From Bacilli bacterium (GTDB taxonomy: Bacteria > Bacillota_I > Bacilli_A > RFN20 > CAG-826): DNA of 64,000 nucleotides. The position numbers and the translations under genes are program-made. Positions 56,826 through 64,000 of this stretch are shown here, one piece after another (position 1 is the stretch's first letter; every line of letters begins with the position of its first letter). The notes beneath the pieces were generated by a model. The model did no database searches, had not been told where the DNA came from, and saw only the letters and a program-made list of their open reading frames with translations. The stretch covers positions 124,001 through 188,000 of the forward strand of contig JAKSVB010000001.1 in the NCBI GenBank assembly GCA_024408335.1. Direction: 5' to 3'.

Positions 56826-59282
56826 CTAATCCTTTTTGTTAGTTTTGCGGCTAGCAATAACCATATCCAAAAGAATGTAGATAGCGCTCATAGCAACAAA
56901 GATAATGACGACAATGCCCCAAACAGCAGGGCTTAACGATTTAACGCCGGCGTGAAGGATTGCTGTATCAGCAACAGATCCGTTTGGATGAGGGAATACA
57001 AAGTTATCAAGATAAACGATGCCTAAAGCACTAACTAACGCGGCAAAGAAGACGGTTCCTCTATAGAGGTCTAAAGGCATACAGATTAAGAAGAGGGACA
57101 ACAAGGAAATGGCAGAGAATAGGAATACGCATACCGTTGTTGCGGCTTCAAAGCTAAGTAAGCTTGGAGCAAGAAGGTGGATGGTAAACACCACAACGAC
57201 AGTAACGACTTGAACGATACCGCCTGGGATGGAACGTCTTAAAACGTTACCAATAAAGCTTCTGTCAATTCTCTTTGATGCAGGCTGCAACGCCAAGAAG
57301 AATCCACCAAAGCCAATAGAAACGATTTCCCAAATAAGCATACTACTTGTGGTAAATGGGTACGTTGGGCCACCAACCATAAGAGAGACAAGGAATATCA
57401 AGCTGACAAATACAGCAAAGATGTTCTTACAAAGGAATAATGACGCAGTTCTCTGAAGGTTATTAATAACGCGTCTTCCCTCTGCAACAACGTCAGGTAA
57501 CTTTGAGAAGTCGTTATCGACGGAAATCATGTGTGCAGCGCTTCTAGCTGCGCTAGATCCTGAAGCCATAGCAATAGAGCAGTCTGCCCTCTTTAACGCT
57601 AGGATATCGTTGACGCCGTCGCCTGTCATAGCGACTTTGTGTCCGGCTTTTTGCATAGCTTTGATGAGCATGGCCTTTTGCTCAGGCTTAACTCTTCCAA
57701 AGACAGAATATTTGCCAACAATGTCAGGGATATCTTCGTCTTTGACTTCGTGCATTGAAATATAGTTTTCTGCGTTAGGAACGCCGACCTTTTTAGCGAT
57801 TTCGCTAACGGTTTTTGGATCGTCGCCGGAAATAACCTTGACGTCGACCCCGTTTTCTTTGAACCATTCGATGTTAGCTTTTGCATCTGGTTTGATGTTG
57901 TCAGAAATAGCTATGACACCAATAACCTCAAATTTGTGTGGCGCTTTGCCGTCTTTGATGGCTTTTGAACTATGGAAAACGGTAAGGACTCTATAGCCCT
58001 TTGCAATCAACCTGTTGATTCTGCCTTCAACGATTTCGTTGGTTTCTGCCTTAAGGAAGCCAAACGCACCCATTGCAAACGTTCCAAGTTCACCAAAGGT
58101 GGCAGCACTAAATTTTCTATCTGAATCGAATGGTAAGAATTCGTCGGCCGCTTGATCGATAGGCGAATACGCTTTTGAAACAGCCAAGGCTGTAGGGTTT
58201 GCGTCTCCAGTTGCCTTAACGATGCCAGCAACAACGGACTTCAACATATCATCAGAGAAATTACTGAAGTTATAGAAGTCATGAATTGCGAGATTGCCGT
58301 CAGTTAAAGTGCCAGTTTTGTCGAAACATATGGTGTCAACGTGGGCAAGCATCTCAATACAGTAGAGTTCTTGGACGTTCATGTGTTTCTTCGCAAGGTT
58401 CAAAACGCCAATGCCCAAAGTTAACGAAGTTAACAAATATAAGCCGGCAGGAATCATGGCGACGAGCGATCCAGATAAGCTAGAGATGAATTCTTGGTAT
58501 CCTTCAAAGGAAATGGTCCAGTTTGTTCTTAAGAGTCTAACGATAGTCATAAGAACACCAACGGCAATGGCAACGCCGCCAGTAACACGGAAAATCAAAA
58601 GGGTAGATCTCTTGATTTCACTTTTTGGTCTTGAGAATTTCTTTGCCTTTTCTTGGATTCCTTCAGCGTAGTTAGCGACACCAACCATAGTGACTCTAAC
58701 ATAAGCCTTCCCAGAGGAAACATATGTTCCAGATAAGATTTCGTCACCTACGCCTTTGGCGATTTTGATCGATTCGCCAGTAACGAGGGATTCGTCCATG
58801 TTTAAATGGCCTTCAATAACAACGCCGTCTGTAGCAATTTGGTCTCCGGATTCATAAACAACGATATCGTGCAAAACGACTTTTTCGATTGGGAGCCTTT
58901 TTTCTTCGCCGTCTCTAACGACTGTGACTTGAGGGTCAACGATAAGCTTAAGCTTATCGACAGCGATTCTAGCGCGAACGTCTGTAATAACACCGATGAC
59001 GATGTTAGATAAAACAGGTAAAAGGAAGAAGAAATTTGATAAAGGCAATTTGGCAACAGCCATGAAGATGCCTATAACGATATAGATAAGATTGAAAAAC
59101 GAAAGAACGTTGTCCAAGAAGATGCGCCAAAAGCTTTTGGTAACTTTCTTAGAAACCTTGTTTGCGAGGCCTTGTTTGATTCTTTTTTCGACCTCTTCTG
59201 AAGACAAACCTTCCTTATAGTTTTTCTCTATAAGCTCGGCCTGCTTAATCTCTTTAATTAATTCGTCTCTTTTATTGAACAT
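56826..59282 (-). CDS. Cation-translocating P-type ATPase
   Basis: The 818-residue pump has the phosphorylation motif CFDKTGTLTDG, the actuator motif MDESLVTGES, GDDPKTVSEIAKKVGVP and the hinge MTGDGVNDILALKRADC. The first membrane pair precedes an actuator domain and about six helices follow the catalytic domain. N-terminal heavy-metal CxxC domains are absent, so it belongs to the P2 or CtpE-like group, probably moving Ca2+ or Mg2+; the ion is not certain. The start is taken at ATG 59282 (MFNKRDEL) because the -10 lies just upstream. The TetR-type gene begins within its last bases. Confidence 0.88.
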   Translation of the reverse strand: MFNKRDELIKEIKQAELIEKNYKEGLSSEEVEKRIKQGLANKVSKKVTKSFWRIFLDNVLSFFNLIYIVIGIFMAVAKLPLSNFFFLLPVLSNIVIGVITDVRARIAVDKLKLIVDPQVTVVRDGEEKRLPIEKVVLHDIVVYESGDQIATDGVVIEGHLNMDESLVTGESIKIAKGVGDEILSGTYVSSGKAYVRVTMVGVANYAEGIQEKAKKFSRPKSEIKRSTLLIFRVTGGVAIAVGVLMTIVRLLRTNWTISFEGYQEFISSLSGSLVAMIPAGLYLLTSLTLGIGVLNLAKKHMNVQELYCIEMLAHVDTICFDKTGTLTDGNLAIHDFYNFSNFSDDMLKSVVAGIVKATGDANPTALAVSKAYSPIDQAADEFLPFDSDRKFSAATFGELGTFAMGAFGFLKAETNEIVEGRINRLIAKGYRVLTVFHSSKAIKDGKAPHKFEVIGVIAISDNIKPDAKANIEWFKENGVDVKVISGDDPKTVSEIAKKVGVPNAENYISMHEVKDEDIPDIVGKYSVFGRVKPEQKAMLIKAMQKAGHKVAMTGDGVNDILALKRADCSIAMASGSSAARSAAHMISVDNDFSKLPDVVAEGRRVINNLQRTASLFLCKNIFAVFVSLIFLVSLMVGGPTYPFTTSSMLIWEIVSIGFGGFFLALQPASKRIDRSFIGNVLRRSIPGGIVQVVTVVVVFTIHLLAPSLLSFEAATTVCVFLFSAISLLSLFLICMPLDLYRGTVFFAALVSALGIVYLDNFVFPHPNGSVADTAILHAGVKSLSPAVWGIVVIIFVAMSAIYILLDMVIASRKTNKKD

Positions 59283-59297
59283 AACTCTTTGAGTTAG

Positions 59298-59306
59298 ATT
59301 ATAACA
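59298..59306 (-). promoter_or_regulatory. Extended -10 promoter of the P-type ATPase gene
   Basis: On the minus strand TGTTATAAT lies 15 bp before the ATG at 59282. The predicted leader is only about 9 nt and contains AAAGAG. Confidence 0.6.
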
Positions 59307-59377
59307 CAAAAACAAAAATTGCCGATTATTAATGGCAATTTTTAGACAAACCGTTAAATAATGGCTGTTTTTTATGT

Positions 59378-59836
59378 TTAGAGACTGCGTTTTCGCTTAT
59401 TTTCAAAAAACTCTGTCAAAATCTTGTCACATTCCTCTTCAAGAACGCCGCCAAAAACAAGAGGCCTTTCATGAATACATGGCGAATCGTATACAAAATA
59501 AGAAGAAACCAAGGCTCCATCCCTTTTGTCGTAAGAGCCAAAGACAACTTTAGAAATGCGGCTTTGCAAAATTGCGCCAGCACACATCAAACAAGGTTCG
59601 AGAGTTACGTATAATGTTGCCTCATTGAGCCTCCAATTATTGATTTTGGCTTCTGCGGCTTTGATCGCTTCTATTTCTGCGTGAGAAGAAATGTCGTGTT
59701 TGGTCTCCCTTTTGTTAAAGCCAGCGCCAATGATTTCGTCATTTAAAACAACCACTGCTCCAACAGGGATTTCACCAGCATTTTCCGCCTCTTTTGCCAA
59801 ATTAATGGCTATTTGCATATATTCTTCGTCGCTCAT
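59378..59836 (-). CDS. tadA: tRNA-specific adenosine deaminase
   Basis: TadA converts A34 to inosine in the anticodon of tRNA-Arg. The 152-residue protein has the zinc/catalytic motifs HAEIEAIKAAE and EPCLMCAGAI, separated as in the family, and RISKVVFGSYDKRDGA. I start at the ATG at 59836 (MSDEEYMQIAINLAKEAENAGEIPVGAV); the upstream GTG lies inside the SRP RNA. No ribosome binding site is visible. In Bacillus tadA also neighbours the SRP RNA gene, but there the RNA lies downstream of tadA. Confidence 0.94.
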   Translation of the reverse strand: MSDEEYMQIAINLAKEAENAGEIPVGAVVVLNDEIIGAGFNKRETKHDISSHAEIEAIKAAEAKINNWRLNEATLYVTLEPCLMCAGAILQSRISKVVFGSYDKRDGALVSSYFVYDSPCIHERPLVFGGVLEEECDKILTEFFENKRKRSL

Positions 59837-59846
59837 AGTTAGTAAC

Positions 59847-59929
<83 letters not shown>

Positions 59930-59935
59930 TCATAT

Positions 59936-59964
59936 ATTATAAATAAGGATAAGGCGATAAACAA
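59936..59964 (-). promoter_or_regulatory. SRP RNA promoter
   Basis: On the minus strand TTGTTT (59959-59964), a 17-bp spacer and a perfect TATAAT (59936-59941) precede the RNA. The structure-defined 5' end (59929) lies 6 nt after the -10, fixing the usual distance for this genome. Confidence 0.75.
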
Positions 59965-59972
59965 AGAAAAAA

Positions 59973-59990
59973 GCGCACACGGTTGTGCGC
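59973..59990 (-). terminator. Terminator of the gyrA-glycosyltransferase-serS unit
   Basis: GCGCACA pairs with TGTGCGC around a 4-nt loop, followed on the minus strand by TTTTTT. It lies 17 bp past the serS stop. Confidence 0.85.
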
Positions 59991-60007
59991 GCTAATTTGA
60001 AAGGCAA

Positions 60008-61288
60008 TTATTTGATTGGCTTAAGAACGCTTAATCCGCCCATGAATGGTCTAAGGACTTCTGGGATGATAACGGATCCGTCAGCTTGTTGATTTTGTTC
60101 AAGAAGAGCTGGGAAGACACGTGATGTTGCTAAGCCTGAACCGTTGAGTGTGTGGCAGAAGTGCATTTTGCCATCTTTGTCTTTGTATCTGATCATACCA
60201 CGTCTAGCTTGATAATCTCTTGCGTTAGAGACGCTTGAGACTTCTTTGTAGATCTTCATTGATGGGATGAAGACTTCGATGTCATATGTTCTTGCCATTG
60301 AGTGTGAGCAGTCGCCTGCAGCAAGTTTGTTAAGTTGGTAGCAAAGGCCTAAACCTTCAAGTAAGGCTTGAGCTTTCCTGACTAATTCGTCGAACGCTTT
60401 ATCTGAGCCATCATCGGTGGTGTATTGAACCATTTCGACTTTGTCGAATTGATAACCACGGATCATGCCTCTTTCTTCGGTTCTATAAGAACCGGCTTCT
60501 TTACGGTAGCATGGGGTATAAGCGAAATATCTCTTTGGAAGATCTTCTTCGCTTAAGACTTCGTCTCTGTGGAGGTTAACAAGAGCCGTTTCTGCAGTTG
60601 GAAGAATGAATTTCTTTGGTTCTTGTCCTTCGAGCCAGAAGACGTCTTCTCTGAATTTAGGGAATTGTCCTGCGGTGAATCCGCTTTGTTCGTTAAGAAT
60701 GTGAGGTGGAAGGATCATTTCATAGCCATCGTTGAGGTGGGTTGTGATGAAGTAGTTGAGAAGTGCCCATTCAAGTCTTGCACCGAGGTTTGTGTAAACC
60801 CAAGTTCCTGAACCAGAGATCTTTGCGGCTCTCTTGTAGTCGATTAAGCCAAGTGATTCAGCGAGTTCGACGTGATCTTTTGGGGTGAATCCTTCGAATT
60901 TTGGTTCTTCGCCAAAGTGATAAATTGGTGTGTTGTTCTCTTTTCCGCCAGCAAGAAGGTCATCGTCTGGCATATTTGGAAGAACTTCGATTTGAGCTTG
61001 GATGTCTTTTTCGACTTGATCAAGTTCAACTTCTTTATCTTTGTTTAATGCAGCGAGTTCTTTGACTTTTGCGAATAAAGCTTGGACGTCTCCGCCTTCT
61101 TTTTTGACTTGTGGAACTGATTTTGATAAGCGGTTTTGTTCTGCTTTGTTGCTTTCAACTTCCTTGAGGAGTTCTCTTCTCTTAACAAATAAAGCGAGAA
61201 GTCCTTCTGGTTCAAAATCCCAGCCCTTCTTGGCTAATGCTTCTTTGACATAGTCAGGTCTGGTTTCGATTAACTTTGCGTCGATCAT
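60008..61288 (-). CDS. serS: Seryl-tRNA synthetase
   Basis: SerRS charges tRNA-Ser. The N-terminal coiled-coil arm (about 1-110) is followed by class II motifs: motif 2 in FAYTPCYRKEAGSYRTEERGMIRGYQFDKVEMV and motif 3 in HTLNGSGLATSRVFPALLEQNQ. The length of 426 residues is normal. GGAGG stands 7 nt before the ATG. It follows the glycosyltransferase gene by 15 bp and has no T-box leader, so it probably depends on read-through from gyrA. Confidence 0.97.
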   Translation of the reverse strand: MIDAKLIETRPDYVKEALAKKGWDFEPEGLLALFVKRRELLKEVESNKAEQNRLSKSVPQVKKEGGDVQALFAKVKELAALNKDKEVELDQVEKDIQAQIEVLPNMPDDDLLAGGKENNTPIYHFGEEPKFEGFTPKDHVELAESLGLIDYKRAAKISGSGTWVYTNLGARLEWALLNYFITTHLNDGYEMILPPHILNEQSGFTAGQFPKFREDVFWLEGQEPKKFILPTAETALVNLHRDEVLSEEDLPKRYFAYTPCYRKEAGSYRTEERGMIRGYQFDKVEMVQYTTDDGSDKAFDELVRKAQALLEGLGLCYQLNKLAAGDCSHSMARTYDIEVFIPSMKIYKEVSSVSNARDYQARRGMIRYKDKDGKMHFCHTLNGSGLATSRVFPALLEQNQQADGSVIIPEVLRPFMGGLSVLKPIK

Positions 61289-61303
61289 TTTTTAATCCTC
61301 CGA

Positions 61304-62299
61304 TTAGATTAAGGTCTCATAAACCTTTTTTAATTTTTGTCCTATGTGGCTAATGGAATTCTCCTTAGCGGTTTTGTACCCTTCGATTATAATCGTGTTT
61401 TTATCCAATTGGGATAAAGAATCAAACATATTTGCTGCTTGTTCGACAGAAAGAGGGGCAAAACAGTTAATTCCAGGCTTCAAAATCTCGCTTCCGTACG
61501 TTTTTCCAATAAATACGATAGGCGTTTTGGCCGCCATGGCCTCGAGCTCATGCATTGGAGAGCTTAGTACTTCACCAAATTCCAAGAAATATGATGCGCC
61601 GCAAAGACCGCTGCGGAATACGTCGTCTTCGGTTAGAACGACGAAGTGAAGGTTGTCTCTGCTTTTGCGGTTCAGTTTTTTGACAACACCATCGCCGCCT
61701 TTTGGTAAAGGACCGAAATAGAAGAAATGGTAATTTGGAGCCATCTCTGCAATCTTTTTTATGCGAGAAATGTTAACCAAATCTTCAAAATCCCCTACAG
61801 AAACCACATATTTTTCATTTTTCTGGATTCTGTAGTACCTAGGAAACACTTCGCTTTCCAAAGCATCTAAATCCTCGAATCTAGTGAGGTTGACACCTGG
61901 AGAAACCACTTCAATGTTTTTGTTTTTAAGACCACATTGAAATAAAAGGTTCTTTGCCGAGAGGCAAGGAACCAATATTTTGTCAGCTAACTCTAAAATC
62001 TTCAAAGATCTTGGGGGAAGGCTGCAACAATTATTGTTATCTCTATCTAAAAAGCATCCGAATGGGTCGCTTTCTGAATAGAGGGCGCTGACGACAATGG
62101 GATAGCCGTCATCTTTAGCGTCGCGCGCTTTGGTGACATCAACAGGCGAAAGATAGTGACAAACATCAGGGTCAGCGAAAACGCTATCGACCCATTTGAT
62201 GTCGTTTAATTCAAGACCGCCTTTGATATTCTTCCTTAGACGTGCGCCTTCAAATGAATCGAAGCGCACGCCAGGAGCAAAGCGCACAAGCACTTTCAT
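61304..62299 (-). CDS. GT4-like (GT-B fold) glycosyltransferase
   Basis: The 331-residue protein lacks membrane helices. The segment NKNIEVVSPGVNLTRFEDLD resembles the linker and donor-site start of GT-B enzymes (GT4: VIPNGVD). MHELEAMAAKTPIVFIGKTYGSEILKPGINCFAP matches the C-terminal E-x7-E region (EAMAxGxPVV...) with Ala-Lys for the Gly. The first half has an unusual CFLDRDNNNCCSLPPRS stretch. It starts 2 bp after gyrA, an odd place for a sugar transferase, and precedes serS. The donor and acceptor are unknown. Confidence 0.7.
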   Translation of the reverse strand: MKVLVRFAPGVRFDSFEGARLRKNIKGGLELNDIKWVDSVFADPDVCHYLSPVDVTKARDAKDDGYPIVVSALYSESDPFGCFLDRDNNNCCSLPPRSLKILELADKILVPCLSAKNLLFQCGLKNKNIEVVSPGVNLTRFEDLDALESEVFPRYYRIQKNEKYVVSVGDFEDLVNISRIKKIAEMAPNYHFFYFGPLPKGGDGVVKKLNRKSRDNLHFVVLTEDDVFRSGLCGASYFLEFGEVLSSPMHELEAMAAKTPIVFIGKTYGSEILKPGINCFAPLSVEQAANMFDSLSQLDKNTIIIEGYKTAKENSISHIGQKLKKVYETLI

Positions 62300-62301
62300 G
62301 A

Positions 62302-64000
62302 TTATTCAACGTCGTTTGGAGTTGGGTTGTTGATTGGTTCAGCTGGTGCTGCTTCCTCTTCAACAACCGCTTCTTCTGCCATTTCTTCAGCGTCAACGTG
62401 TGGAACGATTGCAAATGATGCAACCTTGTTCTTTGGATCGAGGTTGATGATCTTAACACCAACGGTGTTACGGCCTGCGATATGGACTTGTGATAATGGG
62501 GTTCTGATAACGATACCTTTGTTGGTGATAACCATAAGATCTTCGTCACCGTGGATTGAACGCATGCCGGTTAATTCACCATTCTTTGCGTTTTCTTTAA
62601 GTGAAAGGACACCTTTAGCGCCTCTAGAAGTGCGGCGGTAGCCATCGTAGTGTCTGGTTGTTCCGTCTTCTTGGAGAACGTCTGTTTCTTCAGCGTAGCT
62701 GATCTTACCGTAACCAAGGGTTGTAAGGACAAGGATCTTATCACCTTCAAGTGATGTAGTTGCGTCGACGAGGTGTGAACCGTCTTTAAGATCCATACCT
62801 GTGACACCGGCAGCGCTACGGCCCATTGAACGGACTTCTTTTTCGTCGAATGAACAGACTTTGCCATTGCTTGAAGCGAGTTTAATGATAGCGTTTCCGT
62901 CTGTTTTCTTAACACAGAGGAGTTCGTCACCATCTCTTAAGGCAAGAGCTTTCTTACCATTTGAGTGGATGCTTTCGAATTCTGACATTGGTGTTCTCTT
63001 AACAACGCCGTTAACAGTAACGAAGAAGAGGTAGTTTTCTGCGCCATATTCGTCTGCTGGGACGATTGCGACAATCTTTTCTTCTTGTTCGAGGTTGAGA
63101 AGGTTGATGGCTGGCATACCTTTTGAGTCTCTTGCGCCATCTGGGATCATGTAACCACGCATTCTGTAAACCTTACCGAGTGATGAGAAGAACATGATGT
63201 CGGTGTGGGTCTTAGTGTGGAGCATGAGGTGGACGGTGTCACCGCTTGTGGTGGTAACGCCTTTAACGCCACGTCCTCCGCGGTTTTGGGTGCGGAAGGT
63301 TTGGTCATTCATTCTCTTAACGTAACCGTTCTTTGTAAGAACAACGATGATGTCTTCTTGTGGTAAGAGGTCTTCGTTTTCGATTGAAGCGGCTTCGTCT
63401 GTGATTTGAGTCTTACGTTCATCTCCGAAACGTTCGCGGATTTGAGTAAGTTCTTCGATCATAAGGTCGACGATGTTTTGTTTGTCGCTTAAGAGGAAGT
63501 TATAGTGTTCGATGTTTTTGACGAGTTCAGCGTGTTCGGCTTGGAGCTTATCTTGTTCCATGCCTTGTAAACGGCGGAGTGTCATAGCGAGGATTGAGTC
63601 GATTTGAGGTTTTGATAAACCAAATCTTGCTGCTAATTTCTCGCTTGATTCTTCATCGTTTTTGCTGCCACGGATGATGTCGATGACTTCATCGATGTTA
63701 TCGTGAGCAAGGATAAGACCGACGACGATGTGATCACGGTCGCTATCTCTCTTGAGGAGATATTTGGTTCTGTTTGTGAGAACTTCGAATTGGAAAGCGT
63801 TGTAGTTTTCAATGAGTTCTTTCATAGAAAGAACTTTTGGTTCGCCATTAACTAAGCAGAGGTTGATGACGCCATATGTGATTTGCATTGAAGTGTGTTT
63901 AAGAAGGTTATTTGCAACGACTTCTGGGATGAAGTCTTTCTTAACTTCAATGACAACACGTGTACCTTCTTTGTTTGATTCATCACGGATATCAGCAATA
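62302..64000 (-). CDS. gyrA: DNA gyrase subunit A, partial (N-terminus off the right edge)
   Basis: The frame is open to the right edge, so the breakage-reunion domain with the active-site Tyr is missing. What remains covers the end of the tower (IADIRDESNKEGTRVVIEVKKD), the coiled coil (LRRLQGMEQDKLQAEHAEL) and the C-terminal beta-pinwheel that wraps DNA. The GyrA box is present as QNRGGRGVKG, which distinguishes gyrase from topoisomerase IV. An acidic Glu/Ala tail ends the protein, a common GyrA feature. gyrA heads the genes read towards serS. Confidence 0.95.
   Translation of the reverse strand, partial: IADIRDESNKEGTRVVIEVKKDFIPEVVANNLLKHTSMQITYGVINLCLVNGEPKVLSMKELIENYNAFQFEVLTNRTKYLLKRDSDRDHIVVGLILAHDNIDEVIDIIRGSKNDEESSEKLAARFGLSKPQIDSILAMTLRRLQGMEQDKLQAEHAELVKNIEHYNFLLSDKQNIVDLMIEELTQIRERFGDERKTQITDEAASIENEDLLPQEDIIVVLTKNGYVKRMNDQTFRTQNRGGRGVKGVTTTSGDTVHLMLHTKTHTDIMFFSSLGKVYRMRGYMIPDGARDSKGMPAINLLNLEQEEKIVAIVPADEYGAENYLFFVTVNGVVKRTPMSEFESIHSNGKKALALRDGDELLCVKKTDGNAIIKLASSNGKVCSFDEKEVRSMGRSAAGVTGMDLKDGSHLVDATTSLEGDKILVLTTLGYGKISYAEETDVLQEDGTTRHYDGYRRTSRGAKGVLSLKENAKNGELTGMRSIHGDEDLMVITNKGIVIRTPLSQVHIAGRNTVGVKIINLDPKNKVASFAIVPHVDAEEMAEEAVVEEEAAPAEPINNPTPNDVE

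Overview
The window looks like a chromosomal segment of a low-to-moderate G+C Gram-positive bacterium in or near the Bacilli/Erysipelotrichia (my inference; no rRNA is present). The grounds are GatCAB, a RicT/PSP1 protein, the block dnaX-ybaB-recR-tmk-holB-ricT-rsmI, the block prfA-prmC-tsaC-rpiB, CIRCE heat-shock operators, strong AGGAGG-type ribosome binding sites, and a short SRP RNA without an Alu domain. TGA is used as a stop (gatA, gatB and gatC all end in ATGA overlaps), so the code is not the mycoplasma one. Most genes lie on the minus strand. gyrA, serS, SRP RNA, tadA and metG, which are origin-proximal in Bacillus, sit towards the right end, so the origin may lie just beyond the right edge.

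Layout, left to right. 1-1.8 kb: C-terminally truncated polysaccharide polymerase/ligase. 1.8-7.8 kb (minus): lipase-like hydrolase, galE, a DUF1836 regulator and gatBAC. 7.9-10.9 kb (minus): prfA-prmC-tsaC-rpiB, divergent from 11.0-17.5 kb (plus): dnaX, ybaB, recR, tmk, holB, ricT, rsmI and a PEBP-family protein. 17.5-23.0 kb (minus): rluA-like gene, large YfhO-type membrane protein, D-lactate dehydrogenase. 23.1-27.2 kb (minus): arginine-to-putrescine operon with a fused decarboxylase/agmatine deiminase, N-carbamoylputrescine amidase and a MntP-type exporter. 27.3-32.1 kb: GT2 glycosyltransferase, GH3 glucosidase, UDP-galactopyranose mutase. 32.1-37.7 kb: M24 peptidase, CIRCE-controlled small heat-shock protein, small proteins, a PIN-domain protein with long Lys/Pro/Ala/Glu linkers, ROK kinase. 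37.8-42.8 kb: MarR-controlled heterodimeric ABC exporter and a HAD phosphatase. 42.9-51.4 kb: YwaF-like protein, LRR-type surface protein, lipoprotein, RlmD-type methylase, metG, rpmE, membrane protein and metallo-beta-lactamase-fold hydrolase. 51.5-53.9 kb: AbiEi-like orphan antitoxin abutted by an IS1182-family element. 53.9-59.3 kb: P-type ATPase, TetR regulator, iron alcohol dehydrogenase, degenerate M50-like protein. 59.4-64 kb: tadA, SRP RNA, serS, glycosyltransferase, partial gyrA.

The most unusual points are: (1) the 875-residue decarboxylase-agmatine deiminase fusion, which with the next gene encodes all three steps from arginine to putrescine; (2) a set of genes whose start codon lies exactly 6 nt after a good -10 box and has no Shine-Dalgarno sequence, suggesting leaderless mRNAs, with the SRP RNA promoter showing the same geometry; (3) the PIN-domain protein with two widely separated NLNNPNYP modules; (4) an IS1182 transposase whose well-placed start is one frame away from the rest of the gene; and (5) an M50-like membrane protein that has lost the first His of HExxH. 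No rRNA, tRNA or CRISPR array was found.
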